From NCBI GenBank assembly GCA_963767285.1, contig CAVYDJ010000001.1, positions 310,001-374,000 of the forward strand: 64,000 nucleotides of DNA, in the 5' to 3' direction. Every line of letters begins with the position of its first letter. Position 1 is the stretch's first letter. Of the stretch, positions 16,038-23,535 are shown one piece after another. The position numbers were made by a program, and so were the translations under genes. The DNA comes from WHSW01 sp963767285. Its GTDB lineage: Bacteria; Actinomycetota; Thermoleophilia; Solirubrobacterales; 70-9. The notes beneath the pieces are model-generated. The model saw nothing but the letters and a program-made list of their open reading frames with translations. It was not told where the DNA came from and did not search any database.

Positions 16038-17892
16038 GGACGAGCAGGGTAACCGGGAGCCGGCCGGTGGCGGGATACCTCAGGCGATCGCGCTGATCGT
16101 GGCAACGGGCGCCCTCGTCGCGATCGTGGGCCTCTCTTCATCGAGCCATACGGCCAGCACTACGACCGGCGCCGCGCCCGTGACGCTTGTCCCGGCAGGG
16201 CCCGTTTCCGTGCACGGGTCGACGACGGTACTCCGGCCGGCCGTGGCGACCCCGGTCGGCACGCGGACCGCTCACCTGGTCGCCGCGCGCAACGAGTTCG
16301 AGTCGTTCCAGGTGGCGGTGGAGGGCGGACGGGGCCGGGACGGTGTCCGGGTCGCGCCCGCGGCGGGCGGGCTCACCGGGCCGGACGGCGCGTCGATCCC
16401 CGCCGCCGGCGTGACCGTCTATCGCGAGGCGCCCTACCACGTCACATTCGCGTCCGATCGCGAGGGGGAGCCGGGCGACTGGTACGACGCCCTGATCCCC
16501 GAGCGCGACGCCTTCTACGGCGAGGATCGCAACGCCTTTCCGTTCGACATCCCGGCCGGCGGCAAGCTCGTCGCGTGGGTGGACATCCTCGTGCCCGAGG
16601 ACGCCCCGCCCGGCCGCTATCGGGGCCGCCTCCTGGTCACGGAGGACGACGGCTCGTCGACCGTGGCGACGGTGCCGATCCACCTTCGGGTCCTCGACTT
16701 CACCTTGCCCTCTACCTCCAGCTTCCGCAGCCTCGTGCTGTCGACGCCCGAGTTCGATCCCGGGAAGCCCTGCGAGGCGCACGACGGGACGGCGTGCGAC
16801 CCGTACGCCGAGCGCGGCTGGCTGCTGCCCTACCTCTACAGCCGGGCGGCGCTCGAGAACCGCCTGACCGTCGCCAACCCGTCGCCGCTGCGGACCCCGG
16901 ACTTCGGCGATCCCGTCCAGCGCAACCTGTTTGACCGCTTCGTCGGCCCGCTGCTGGACGGAAGCGCGACGCCGCCCGCCCCCGACCTGACGGACATGCG
17001 GCTGCGCGGCGCAAAGCTGACGACGATGTGGGCGGGCCTGGGCGAGGACTGCTTCGGTGACTGCCTCGAAGGCTGGCGGCAGTTCCTCGGCGAACAGGCC
17101 TTCATAGACCAGTTCGTCTACTACGCGTGCGACGAACCCGGCGACGACCCGGCCTATTGGGCGGAGTGCGCCACCAAAGCGGGGGCGGTTGCGGGCGCCG
17201 CGCCGGTCCTCGCGACGGCGACGCTCGGCGACGCCTCGGCGTTCGGGGGGACCGGCTACGTCGACATCCTCGTCTCGAACGTGGCGAATCTGCTGCCCGA
17301 CGGCGTCGTCCCAGGGCTCGAGACGTGGCTCTACGCCTCGTGTGAGAGCCACGGCTGTGGCCCCGACACGGTCTGCAGTTACCCGGAGGAGCCGACGCCC
17401 GACACCGACGGCTGGCCGGACTACGTGATCGACGAGCCGGCCTCTCAGGCGCGCGCGATGCCGTGGATCGCCTACGAGTACGGCGCGACCGGCGAGCTTT
17501 ACTACAGCGCGACCTGGAGCCTCGAGACCGCGTGGACCAACCAGTGCGTATTCGGCGGTAACGGCGACGGCAACCTGTTCTATGCCGGGCGCCCGGAGGG
17601 CTACTTCGGCTCCGAGGACTCCGTCATCGGCGGGACCACCGACATCCCGATCGAGTCCCTGCGCCTCAAGCGCATCCGCGACGGCCGGGAGGACTACGAG
17701 TACCTCCACGAGCTGGAGGTGCGGGGGGAGGGCGCCGAGGCGCGCACGGTGGTGGAGGGTTTGCTCGGCCCGCCCGCAGTCGCGACGCGCGCGGCGACGT
17801 TCTCTCAGGAGCAGCTCGACCAGGCGCGGTGCGAGCTCGCCGCGCTACTCGACCCCTCCCTCGACTCGTGCCCGACGCTCTCCGGCGCATAG
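16036..17892 (+). CDS. DUF4091-type membrane-anchored glycoside hydrolase-like protein
   Basis: About 618 residues. An N-terminal anchor helix (residues 14-37, PQAIALIVATGALVAIVGLS) is followed by a beta-sandwich region with NEFESFQVAVEGG, then a TIM-barrel-like region. The C-terminal signature RLKRIRDGREDYEYLHELE is diagnostic of DUF4091 proteins, which are associated with extracellular carbohydrate breakdown. Multiple Cys pairs (CEAHDGTACDPY, CFGDC, CESHGCGPDTVC) suggest disulfides outside the cytoplasm. Substrate unknown. The frame is open further upstream, but the first 113 codons there are antisense to the HAD gene. Confidence 0.82.
   Translation: MDEQGNREPAGGGIPQAIALIVATGALVAIVGLSSSSHTASTTTGAAPVTLVPAGPVSVHGSTTVLRPAVATPVGTRTAHLVAARNEFESFQVAVEGGRGRDGVRVAPAAGGLTGPDGASIPAAGVTVYREAPYHVTFASDREGEPGDWYDALIPERDAFYGEDRNAFPFDIPAGGKLVAWVDILVPEDAPPGRYRGRLLVTEDDGSSTVATVPIHLRVLDFTLPSTSSFRSLVLSTPEFDPGKPCEAHDGTACDPYAERGWLLPYLYSRAALENRLTVANPSPLRTPDFGDPVQRNLFDRFVGPLLDGSATPPAPDLTDMRLRGAKLTTMWAGLGEDCFGDCLEGWRQFLGEQAFIDQFVYYACDEPGDDPAYWAECATKAGAVAGAAPVLATATLGDASAFGGTGYVDILVSNVANLLPDGVVPGLETWLYASCESHGCGPDTVCSYPEEPTPDTDGWPDYVIDEPASQARAMPWIAYEYGATGELYYSATWSLETAWTNQCVFGGNGDGNLFYAGRPEGYFGSEDSVIGGTTDIPIESLRLKRIRDGREDYEYLHELEVRGEGAEARTVVEGLLGPPAVATRAATFSQEQLDQARCELAALLDPSLDSCPTLSGA
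16046..16051 (-). promoter_or_regulatory. -10 hexamer TACCCT before HAD hydrolase
   Basis: Minus strand, 8 nt from the ATG at 16037; it lies inside the first codons of the divergent DUF4091 gene. Confidence 0.4.
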
Positions 17893-17895
17893 GCT
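17890..17895 (+). promoter_or_regulatory. -10 hexamer TAGGCT before phosphotransferase
   Basis: TAGGCT contains the TAG stop of the DUF4091 gene and ends 8 nt before the ATG at 17904. Confidence 0.45.
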
Positions 17896-17903
17896 TCGGC
17901 GCG

Positions 17904-18938
17904 ATGGAGGCCCAGGCGACCGACGAGGGAATCGACCGCGCACGGGTCGAAGCCTGGTTTACCGAGCACGTCGGCGAGGTCGAGCTGCCGCTGACCTTCG
18001 ATCGGATCTCGGGCGGGCGATCCAACCTCACGTACGCGGTAAGCGACGCGGCCGGGCGGCGCTGGGCGCTGCGGCGGCCGCCGCTCGGCAAGCGCCTCGC
18101 CTCGGCCCACGACATGGGCCGCGAGTTCCAGATCATCTCGGCGCTCCAGGGCACCGACGTCCCGGTGGCGCCGGCGGTCGGCCTTTCCGAGGAAGGCGAT
18201 GACCCCTTCTACGTCATGGGCTGGGTCGAAGGGCCGATCCTGCGCTCGATCAACGAGGCGTCGGCATTCCCCGACCCGGCCGATCGCCGCGCGATCGGCG
18301 AGCGGGTGGTCGACACGCTGGTCGCGATCCACTCGGTCGACCCGGACGACGTCGGCCTGGGCGAACTGGCCAAGAAGGAGGACTACGTCGCGCGCCAGCT
18401 CCATCGCTGGCAGGGCCAGTGGGAAAAGCAGCACACACGCGAGCTGCCGCTCGTGACCGAGGTTCACGACCGCCTCGCGGCGCGCATCCCCGACCAGGGC
18501 CCGGCCACGATCGTCCACGGCGATTACCGCCTGGACAACATGATCCTCGCGCCGAGCGGGGAGGTGGCGGCGGTGGTCGACTGGGAGCTGTGCACGCTCG
18601 GCGATCCGCTCGCCGACGTCGGTCTGCTGCTCGTCTACTGGGGCGAAGAGGGCGACGAGTTCACGGCGCTGATGAATCCGGCGACGGCAACCGAGGGCTT
18701 CCCCACCCGAGAGGAAGTGCGCGACCGCTACGAGGAGCGGTCCGGCCGCGACCTCGCGGAGATCGACTTCTACGTCGCGCTGGGACTGTGGAAGCTGTCG
18801 ATCATCCTCGAGGGAGTCTTCGCCCGCTACGCGGCCGGCCAGTATGGCTCGGCCGAGGACTCCGGCGCGCGCGAGTTCGAGCGCACGGTCGAGCGGCTCG
18901 TCGAGGCCGCCTCCGACGCCGAGGCGCGGCTCGGCTGA
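17904..18938 (+). CDS. APH-family phosphotransferase (ACAD10/11-type kinase)
   Basis: 344-residue aminoglycoside-phosphotransferase-fold kinase. The N-lobe has ISGGRSNLTYAVSDAAGRRW; the catalytic loop is IVHGDYRLDNMILAP (HGD-x4-N), and the metal-binding Asp lies in VVDWELCTLGDPLADVG. This subgroup is found beside acyl-CoA dehydrogenases and corresponds to the kinase domain of mammalian ACAD10/11, which phosphorylate 4-hydroxyacyl-CoAs during their breakdown. The convergent neighbour is indeed an acyl-CoA dehydrogenase. It is not an antibiotic-resistance gene by context. Confidence 0.88.
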   Translation: MEAQATDEGIDRARVEAWFTEHVGEVELPLTFDRISGGRSNLTYAVSDAAGRRWALRRPPLGKRLASAHDMGREFQIISALQGTDVPVAPAVGLSEEGDDPFYVMGWVEGPILRSINEASAFPDPADRRAIGERVVDTLVAIHSVDPDDVGLGELAKKEDYVARQLHRWQGQWEKQHTRELPLVTEVHDRLAARIPDQGPATIVHGDYRLDNMILAPSGEVAAVVDWELCTLGDPLADVGLLLVYWGEEGDEFTALMNPATATEGFPTREEVRDRYEERSGRDLAEIDFYVALGLWKLSIILEGVFARYAAGQYGSAEDSGAREFERTVERLVEAASDAEARLG

Positions 18939-18946
18939 CCCGCCCG

Positions 18947-18967
18947 AACGGCGCGAGTGGCCGTTTT
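18947..18967 (+). terminator. Hairpin plus T-run after phosphotransferase gene
   Basis: Arms AACGGC (18947-18952) and GCCGTT (18960-18965) enclose a 7-nt loop and run into TTTT, starting 8 nt past the stop. It has the form of an intrinsic terminator for the plus-strand gene. Confidence 0.5.
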
Positions 18968-18988
18968 CGTTGAACTACGCAACGTTTT
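18968..18988 (+). terminator. Second tandem hairpin plus T-run
   Basis: Arms CGTTG (18968-18972) and CAACG (18980-18984) are followed by TTTT. It begins directly after the first T-run, giving two tandem terminator-like structures between convergent genes. Confidence 0.4.
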
Positions 18989-19008
18989 CGACCGCTCGCG
19001 CGGTCGGG

Positions 19009-20274
19009 TCAGGCTTCGACGGTGGCGGGCGTCGGCGCGCCGGCGCCGTTGGCGCCCTCGTCGGGGTTAGCCCAGCGGTTCAGCTCGCGGCGGGCGATCA
19101 CCATCTTGTGGACCTCGTCGGGTCCGTCGGCGACCTTGAGCATCCGCGAAAACCTCCACATGCCCGCCAACGGCGTGTCGTCGGACATCCCCAGCGAGCC
19201 GTGGACCTGGATCGCGCGGTCGAGCACGTCCATGACCACGTTGGCGGCGACGACCTTGATCATCGAGATCTCGCGCCGCGCCTCCTTCTTGCCGTAGGTG
19301 TCCATCCTCCAGGCGGCCATCAGGGTCAGCAGCCTGGCCTGCTCGGTCTCCATCCGCGACTTGGCGACGAAGTCCTGGACGAACTGCTTCTCGGCGAGCT
19401 TGGAGCCGAAAGCCTCGCGGCTGTTGGCGCGCTGGCACATCATCTCGATCGCCCGCTCGCAGGTCCCGATCGCCCGCATGCAGTGGTGGATGCGCCCCGG
19501 GCCAAGCCGATCCTGGGCGATCACGAAGCCGGCCTGCTGCGGCCCCAAGAGGTTGTCCTTCGGCACGCGGCAGTCCTCGTAGAGGATCTCGCAGTGCCCG
19601 GGGCCGCCGGAGTGGCCCATCACGGGCACCGGGCGGACCAGGTTGAAGCCGGGGTTGTCGGTTGGCACGAGGATCATCGACGCGCGCCCGTAGGGGTGGG
19701 CTTCGGGGTCGGTGACCACCATCGCGATCGCCAGCGAGGCGCCGACCGCGCCGGAGGTGAACCACTTGTGCCCGTTGATCACCCACTCGTCGCCGTCCAG
19801 GACCGCCTGCGTCTGCAGCGTGCGCGGGTCCGAGCCGGCGACGTCGGGCTCGGTCATCGAGAAGCACGAGCGGATCTCGCCGTCGAGCAGCGGCGCCAGC
19901 CAGCGCTCCTTCTGCTCGTCGGTCCCGTGCTCGGCGAGGATCTCCGAGTTGCCGGTGTCGGGGGCCGAGCAGTTGAACGCCATCGGGGCGACCGCCGGGC
20001 TGCGGCCCATCTCCTCGCAGAGGACCCCGTACTCCCAGTTGGTCAGCCCGACGCCGTGCTCGGAGTCGGGCATGAAGAGGTTCCAGAGTCCCTCGGACTT
20101 GGCCTTCTCACGGATCCCGACCAGGATCGCCGGGTAGGCGACGTCGGAGCCCTGGGTGACCTCCTCGTCCATCGCCCGCAGGACCTCGGCCTCGTTCGGG
20201 TAGACGTGCTCGTCCATGAACGCGCGGATCCGGTCGCGCAGCTCGGTGACGCGCGGGCTCAGGTCGAAGTCCAC
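19009..20274 (-). CDS. Acyl-CoA dehydrogenase (ACAD11-like)
   Basis: 421-residue acyl-CoA dehydrogenase from a GTG. Motifs include CFSMTEPDVAGSDPRTLQTQ (FAD/substrate beta-domain), WVINGHKWFTSGA and the C-terminal IQVHGSLGMSDDTPLAGMWR. The FPDSEHGVGLTNWEY-type N-terminal half and slightly longer length match the branch that pairs with APH-like kinases, as the convergent gene does here. It would desaturate a medium or long acyl-CoA, passing electrons to ETF. TAGGCT lies 6 nt before the start. Confidence 0.93.
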   Translation of the reverse strand: MDFDLSPRVTELRDRIRAFMDEHVYPNEAEVLRAMDEEVTQGSDVAYPAILVGIREKAKSEGLWNLFMPDSEHGVGLTNWEYGVLCEEMGRSPAVAPMAFNCSAPDTGNSEILAEHGTDEQKERWLAPLLDGEIRSCFSMTEPDVAGSDPRTLQTQAVLDGDEWVINGHKWFTSGAVGASLAIAMVVTDPEAHPYGRASMILVPTDNPGFNLVRPVPVMGHSGGPGHCEILYEDCRVPKDNLLGPQQAGFVIAQDRLGPGRIHHCMRAIGTCERAIEMMCQRANSREAFGSKLAEKQFVQDFVAKSRMETEQARLLTLMAAWRMDTYGKKEARREISMIKVVAANVVMDVLDRAIQVHGSLGMSDDTPLAGMWRFSRMLKVADGPDEVHKMVIARRELNRWANPDEGANGAGAPTPATVEA

Positions 20275-20280
20275 GCCGTC

Positions 20281-20286
20281 AGCCTA
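20281..20286 (-). promoter_or_regulatory. -10 hexamer TAGGCT before ACAD11-like gene
   Basis: Minus strand, 6 nt from the GTG at 20274; it includes the TAG stop of the upstream methyltransferase gene. Confidence 0.4.
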
Positions 20287-21042
20287 CCTCTCCGGCCGAA
20301 GCGCCCGGAGCCTGGACCGCAGGCGGTCGCGCAGCGACGGTGCCGTGGCCGAACTGGGATCGCGGATCGAAGCGATCACCGGTGCCGCGCGCACCGCGGT
20401 CTCCCATCCGTCGGCTGAGCCCGCTTCGCCGGGCCGCGGGGCGCGCGCGGCGTGCGACACCCAATCGGCCCCGTCCGCGTCGACGAGCACGAGGGCGAAC
20501 CCGCCCCACATCTGGCCGTCGAAGGTCTCGCCGGTGGCGACTCGCCCGGTGACCAGGTCAGGGTCGGCGTAGATGACCTTCGGGTGGGCGGCCGGGGCCA
20601 CCGCCTCGATCCCGAGGCGAACCCAGGGATTGAACGAGTCGTGCAGGAGGATGGTGGTCCGCGCCACCGCCGGCGACGCCAACAGGTCCGAGAGGTCCGC
20701 CTTGACCCCCTCGATCGAGTGATCGCCGTCGACCAGAGCGAGGTCGACGTTGCGCCCCTCGGCCGCGAACCGCTCGAGCAGCGGCGCCAGCAGCTCGCGG
20801 CTGTCGCCGTGGTGGAAGGTGACGTTCGCGGGCGGCTCGGACTCGAGGACATTGCGAGGGTCGATTGCGTGGACCTCCTCGCTGTGGGCCGCGAGCCGTG
20901 CCAGGCTCCCACCCTGCGCGCTGCCGATCTCGATCGTCAGCGCCGGGCGCAACTGCGACAGCACACCCTCGAGGGCCGCCCGGTCGCCGAAGTTCATCTG
21001 CCAGTCGCGCGCGGCGAAGATCCCGATCGGCGGCTCGGTCAT
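20284..21042 (-). CDS. Class I SAM-dependent methyltransferase (Methyltransf_24-like)
   Basis: 252 residues. The SAM-binding motif is LTIEIGSAQGGSLARLAAHS, followed by VHAIDPRNV and DLALVDGDHSIEGVKADLSD. The VDGDHSYE-type segment is typical of the Methyltransf_24/cephalosporin-hydroxylase-like group, often linked with glycan or secondary-metabolite methylation. The tail (from about residue 215) is basic and low-complexity. No neighbouring pathway fixes the substrate. The start has TATACC 7 nt upstream. Confidence 0.85.
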   Translation of the reverse strand: MTEPPIGIFAARDWQMNFGDRAALEGVLSQLRPALTIEIGSAQGGSLARLAAHSEEVHAIDPRNVLESEPPANVTFHHGDSRELLAPLLERFAAEGRNVDLALVDGDHSIEGVKADLSDLLASPAVARTTILLHDSFNPWVRLGIEAVAPAAHPKVIYADPDLVTGRVATGETFDGQMWGGFALVLVDADGADWVSHAARAPRPGEAGSADGWETAVRAAPVIASIRDPSSATAPSLRDRLRSRLRALRPER

Positions 21043-21049
21043 CGGGCGA

Positions 21050-21055
21050 GGTATA
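21050..21055 (-). promoter_or_regulatory. -10 hexamer TATACC before methyltransferase
   Basis: Minus strand, 7 nt from the ATG at 21042; close to TAnnnT except for the last base. Confidence 0.35.
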
Positions 21056-21076
21056 GCGCCTGGGAGCTAGGAAACG

Positions 21077-22012
21077 CTAGGCAGCGGCGCCGGCCGGGCT
21101 GCGGCCGCGCTCCCGCGCCCGCGAGAACGCCTGGGCCCCGAACAGGACCCCGACCATGACGCTGGCGACGCCGATCGCCGGGAGCACGATCCCCGGCTCG
21201 TAGTTCTTCAGGATCAACGTCGTCCCCGAGGCGATCAGGACGACCGCGAGCGCGTAGCGCAGGAACTTCTGCGGCGCCTTGACCGAGAGGTTGGTGCCGA
21301 GGATGACGCCGGGGATCGAGCCCACGAGGATCGTCCCTGCGAGCAGGAAGTCGATGTTGCCGCCGACCCAGTGCGCGATCCCGGCCGCCCAGAGCAGGAC
21401 GGCCGCGTGGAAGACGTCGGTTCCGACCACCCGCTGCGGGGTCAGGCGGAAGATCGCGATCAGCGCGATCGCGATCAGCGTCCCGCTGCCGGCCGAGGTG
21501 AGGCCGATGACGAACCCGGTCGTCAGCCCGGTGATCACGGCGGCGATGATGTGGCGGCGGTACATGTGCATCGCCGACCGCTCCTGGATCACCCCGGCGA
21601 GGAAGATCGAGCGCAGCAGGGTGGCGACGCCGACGACGACCAGGGTGCCGCCGAGCATCCCGAGCACCAGCGTGTCGAGGCCTTCTCCGTAGCTCCTCTG
21701 AAGCAGCTCGATCACGTAGACGCCGACCAGCGCGGCGGGGACGCTGCCGACCGCGAGCCAGAACGCCATTCCCTTGTGCACGGTGCCCAGCTTCAGGTGC
21801 TTCCAGCCGCCGACCGTCTTGGTGACCGCGGCGTAGAAGATGTCGGTGCCGATCGCGGTCACCGGGGTGATCCCGAAGACCAGGATCAGCAGCGGCGTCA
21901 TCAGCGAGGCGCCGCCCATCCCGGTCATGCCGACGAGCAGGCCGATGCCGAACCCGAAGACGATGATCGCCGGGTCGACGCCGATGCCGAAGATGTGGAA
22001 AAGCGGATCCAT
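21077..22012 (-). CDS. TauE/SafE-family sulfite (anion) exporter
   Basis: 311-residue polytopic protein with eight or so hydrophobic helices. The family's two repeated halves are visible: GFGIGLLVGMTGMGGASLMTPLLI near the N-terminus and TTGFVIGLTSAGSGTLIAIAL in the middle. TauE/SafE proteins move sulfite, sulfonates or other small anions. The upstream gene encodes an Rrf2 regulator on the same strand, and a dyad like the one before the sulfite reductase gene lies just upstream of a probable -10 element. A role in sulfite detoxification or sulfur homeostasis is therefore likely but inferred. Confidence 0.88.
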   Translation of the reverse strand: MDPLFHIFGIGVDPAIIVFGFGIGLLVGMTGMGGASLMTPLLILVFGITPVTAIGTDIFYAAVTKTVGGWKHLKLGTVHKGMAFWLAVGSVPAALVGVYVIELLQRSYGEGLDTLVLGMLGGTLVVVGVATLLRSIFLAGVIQERSAMHMYRRHIIAAVITGLTTGFVIGLTSAGSGTLIAIALIAIFRLTPQRVVGTDVFHAAVLLWAAGIAHWVGGNIDFLLAGTILVGSIPGVILGTNLSVKAPQKFLRYALAVVLIASGTTLILKNYEPGIVLPAIGVASVMVGVLFGAQAFSRARERGRSPAGAAA

Positions 22013-22044
22013 GGCCGGTGGGGGGAGTGAGACCGGGGCTGGAA

Positions 22045-22050
22045 TTTTTA
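22045..22050 (-). promoter_or_regulatory. -10-like TAAAAA before TauE/SafE gene
   Basis: AT-rich stretch on the minus strand, 32 nt before the ATG, immediately downstream of the dyad at 22058-22072. It is the most A/T-rich run in the intergenic region. Confidence 0.35.
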
Positions 22051-22057
22051 CCTTTGT

Positions 22058-22072
22058 GGACCGACTTGGTCC
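22058..22072 (-). promoter_or_regulatory. Candidate Rrf2 operator dyad upstream of TauE/SafE
   Basis: Minus-strand GGACC-AAGTC-GGTCC is a perfect 5-bp dyad 7 nt upstream of the TAAAAA element. The core CCAAnTCGG resembles the dyad before the sulfite reductase gene. Binding by the adjacent Rrf2 protein is inferred. Confidence 0.45.
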
Positions 22073-22099
22073 CCAATAGGCTCGCGGAAGGGTAGCAAC

Positions 22100-22135
22100 C
22101 CCGCGGGGGCGGACGCGAAGCGGAGCACCCGCGGG
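22100..22135. repeat. Intergenic hairpin with GCGAAGC tip (copy 1)
   Basis: Self-complementary arms CCCGCGGG (22100-22107 and 22128-22135) enclose GGCGGACGCGAAGCGGAGCA, whose centre GCGAAGC (22115-22121) is itself a mini-hairpin. It lies between the Rrf2 stop and the TauE/SafE promoter. A second copy with different arms but the same core is at 35496-35533. Terminator or dispersed repeat are both possible; no T-run follows. Confidence 0.6.
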
Positions 22136-22141
22136 AGCTAT

Positions 22142-22600
22142 TCAGCGCTTCAGCCAGGCCTCGGGGTCGTTGAGGACGGCCTCGATCCGCCACGGCAGGT
22201 CGCCGCGCGCGACCTCCTCGAGGGTGGCGTTCTCGAGCACCGACCGCAGCGCCGCCCGGACCGCGACCCACACGTCGCGGAGCTTCTCGGCCGGCCCGCC
22301 GTAGTGGAGCTCCTCGGGCGCGTTCTCGTGGATGTTGGCGAGCGGGCCCTCGACCGCCCGGATCACGTCCGCGATCGTGATCTCGGCCGGGTCGCGGGCC
22401 AGCCAATATCCGCCCTTGGCGCCGCGGCGGGCCTGGATCAGGCGGGCGTGCTTGAGCTCGAGGAGAATGTGTTCCAGGAACTGCAGGGGGATCCCCTGCG
22501 CGTCGGCGAGCCGCTCGCCCTTGACGGGATCGCCGCCGTGGTGGGCGGCGAGCTCGAGCGCCGCCCGCACGGCGTAGTCGGCTTTGGCTGAGATCCGCAC
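22142..22600 (-). CDS. Rrf2-family transcriptional regulator
   Basis: 152 residues. The N-terminus MRISAKADYAVRAALELAAH, the winged-helix core and the wing motif HARLIQARRGAKGGYWLARD are classic Rrf2. The region that in IscR/NsrR/RirA carries three Cys for an iron-sulfur cluster (about residues 85-110) contains none here, so it is a cluster-free type such as the CymR branch, which responds to cysteine metabolism. GTG start, with GACAAT 6 nt upstream. It precedes the TauE/SafE exporter on the same strand, suggesting control of sulfur genes. Confidence 0.9.
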   Translation of the reverse strand: MRISAKADYAVRAALELAAHHGGDPVKGERLADAQGIPLQFLEHILLELKHARLIQARRGAKGGYWLARDPAEITIADVIRAVEGPLANIHENAPEELHYGGPAEKLRDVWVAVRAALRSVLENATLEEVARGDLPWRIEAVLNDPEAWLKR

Positions 22601-22615
22601 CTCCCGATTGTCGCA

Positions 22616-22623
22616 ACTCGAGT
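22616..22623. promoter_or_regulatory. ACTCGAGT palindrome between Rrf2 and PHP genes
   Basis: Perfect 8-bp palindrome in the divergent region, 16 nt before the Rrf2 start. It could be an autoregulatory site, but it does not match the other two dyads, so this is weak. Confidence 0.2.
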
Positions 22624-22646
22624 CAAGAATGTGCGGTGGCGGTCGC

Positions 22647-22652
22647 TAAGCT
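22647..22652 (+). promoter_or_regulatory. -10 hexamer TAAGCT before PHP gene
   Basis: Ends 10 nt before the ATG at 22663 and supports that start over the in-frame GTG at 22636. Confidence 0.35.
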
Positions 22653-22662
22653 CCCGCGCCCG

Positions 22663-23481
22663 ATGATCGATCTGCAGAGTCATTCGACGGTCTCCGACGG
22701 CCAGCTCGAGCCCGGCGACGTCGCCCGCGCGGCGGCCGAGGCCGGGGTGACGGTGATGTCGCTGACCGACCACGACGGGGTCGCCGGCGTCGAGGAGGCG
22801 ACCCGGGTCGCGACCGAGCTCGGGATCGAGAACGTGCCCGCGACCGAGATGTCGTGCGTCCACAAGTACTCCGAGGACCTGCACATCTGCGGCTACTGGG
22901 TCGATCTCGAGAAGATCGCTCCGGCCTGCGCCAAGGCGCAGCAGGAGAGGGTCGACAGGGCGAAGGAGATCATCGCCAACCTCAACCGCCACGGCGTGGA
23001 GGTGACGTTCGAGGACGCCGTCGCGAAGGCCGGGGCCGCCGACGCGATCGGCCGTCCGCACATCGCCAAGGCCGCGGGCGCCGGGCCCGACCTCGGGCCG
23101 TTCTTCGAGGAGTACCTGGTCCCTGGCGCCAAGGCGTTCGTCTCGCGCAAGTGGCCGAGCGCCGAGCAGGCCGTCGAGATCATCCACGACGCCGGCGGCG
23201 TCGCCGTGGTCGCCCACCCCTACTGGGACGTCCAGGATCCCGACCAGGTCCGTGACCTGATCGAGAGCCTGGTCCGCGACGTCGGCCTCGACGGGATCGA
23301 GACCTTCTACCCGCCGCACACCGCCGAGCAGACCAAGCACTGCCTGGAGCTCTGCGAGGAGTTCGGCCTCGTCCCGACGGCGTCCTCGGACTTCCACGGC
23401 CCGACGCACAAGACGTTCAGCCGTTGGGGCGCATACGACACCTACGGCCTTGGTGAGCCGCAGGTGCCGCAGAAGCCCTGA
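22663..23481 (+). CDS. PHP-domain phosphoesterase
   Basis: 272 residues from the ATG at 22663. The polymerase-and-histidinol-phosphatase metal motifs are visible: IDLQSHSTVSDG (HxH-like, motif I), SLTDHDGVAGVEEA (DHD, motif II), then GRPHIAKA, VVAHPYWD and TASSDFHGP (motif IV, DxH). This is the stand-alone PHP group related to 3',5'-nucleoside bisphosphate phosphatase/RNase AM (TrpH/YciV). In Escherichia coli that enzyme trims RNA 5' ends and dephosphorylates pAp, a by-product of PAPS use; the link to the sulfur genes here is only suggestive. Confidence 0.87.
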   Translation: MIDLQSHSTVSDGQLEPGDVARAAAEAGVTVMSLTDHDGVAGVEEATRVATELGIENVPATEMSCVHKYSEDLHICGYWVDLEKIAPACAKAQQERVDRAKEIIANLNRHGVEVTFEDAVAKAGAADAIGRPHIAKAAGAGPDLGPFFEEYLVPGAKAFVSRKWPSAEQAVEIIHDAGGVAVVAHPYWDVQDPDQVRDLIESLVRDVGLDGIETFYPPHTAEQTKHCLELCEEFGLVPTASSDFHGPTHKTFSRWGAYDTYGLGEPQVPQKP

Positions 23482-23535
23482 GCACTCCCAGAGCCGAAAG
23501 GCCTCAGGACCTCCTGGGTACGTTCATGCCGTCGA

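Noticed and set aside
17904..18938. Aminoglycoside-resistance kinase
   Set aside because: Sequence and the neighbouring acyl-CoA dehydrogenase fit the ACAD10/11-type acyl-CoA kinase instead.
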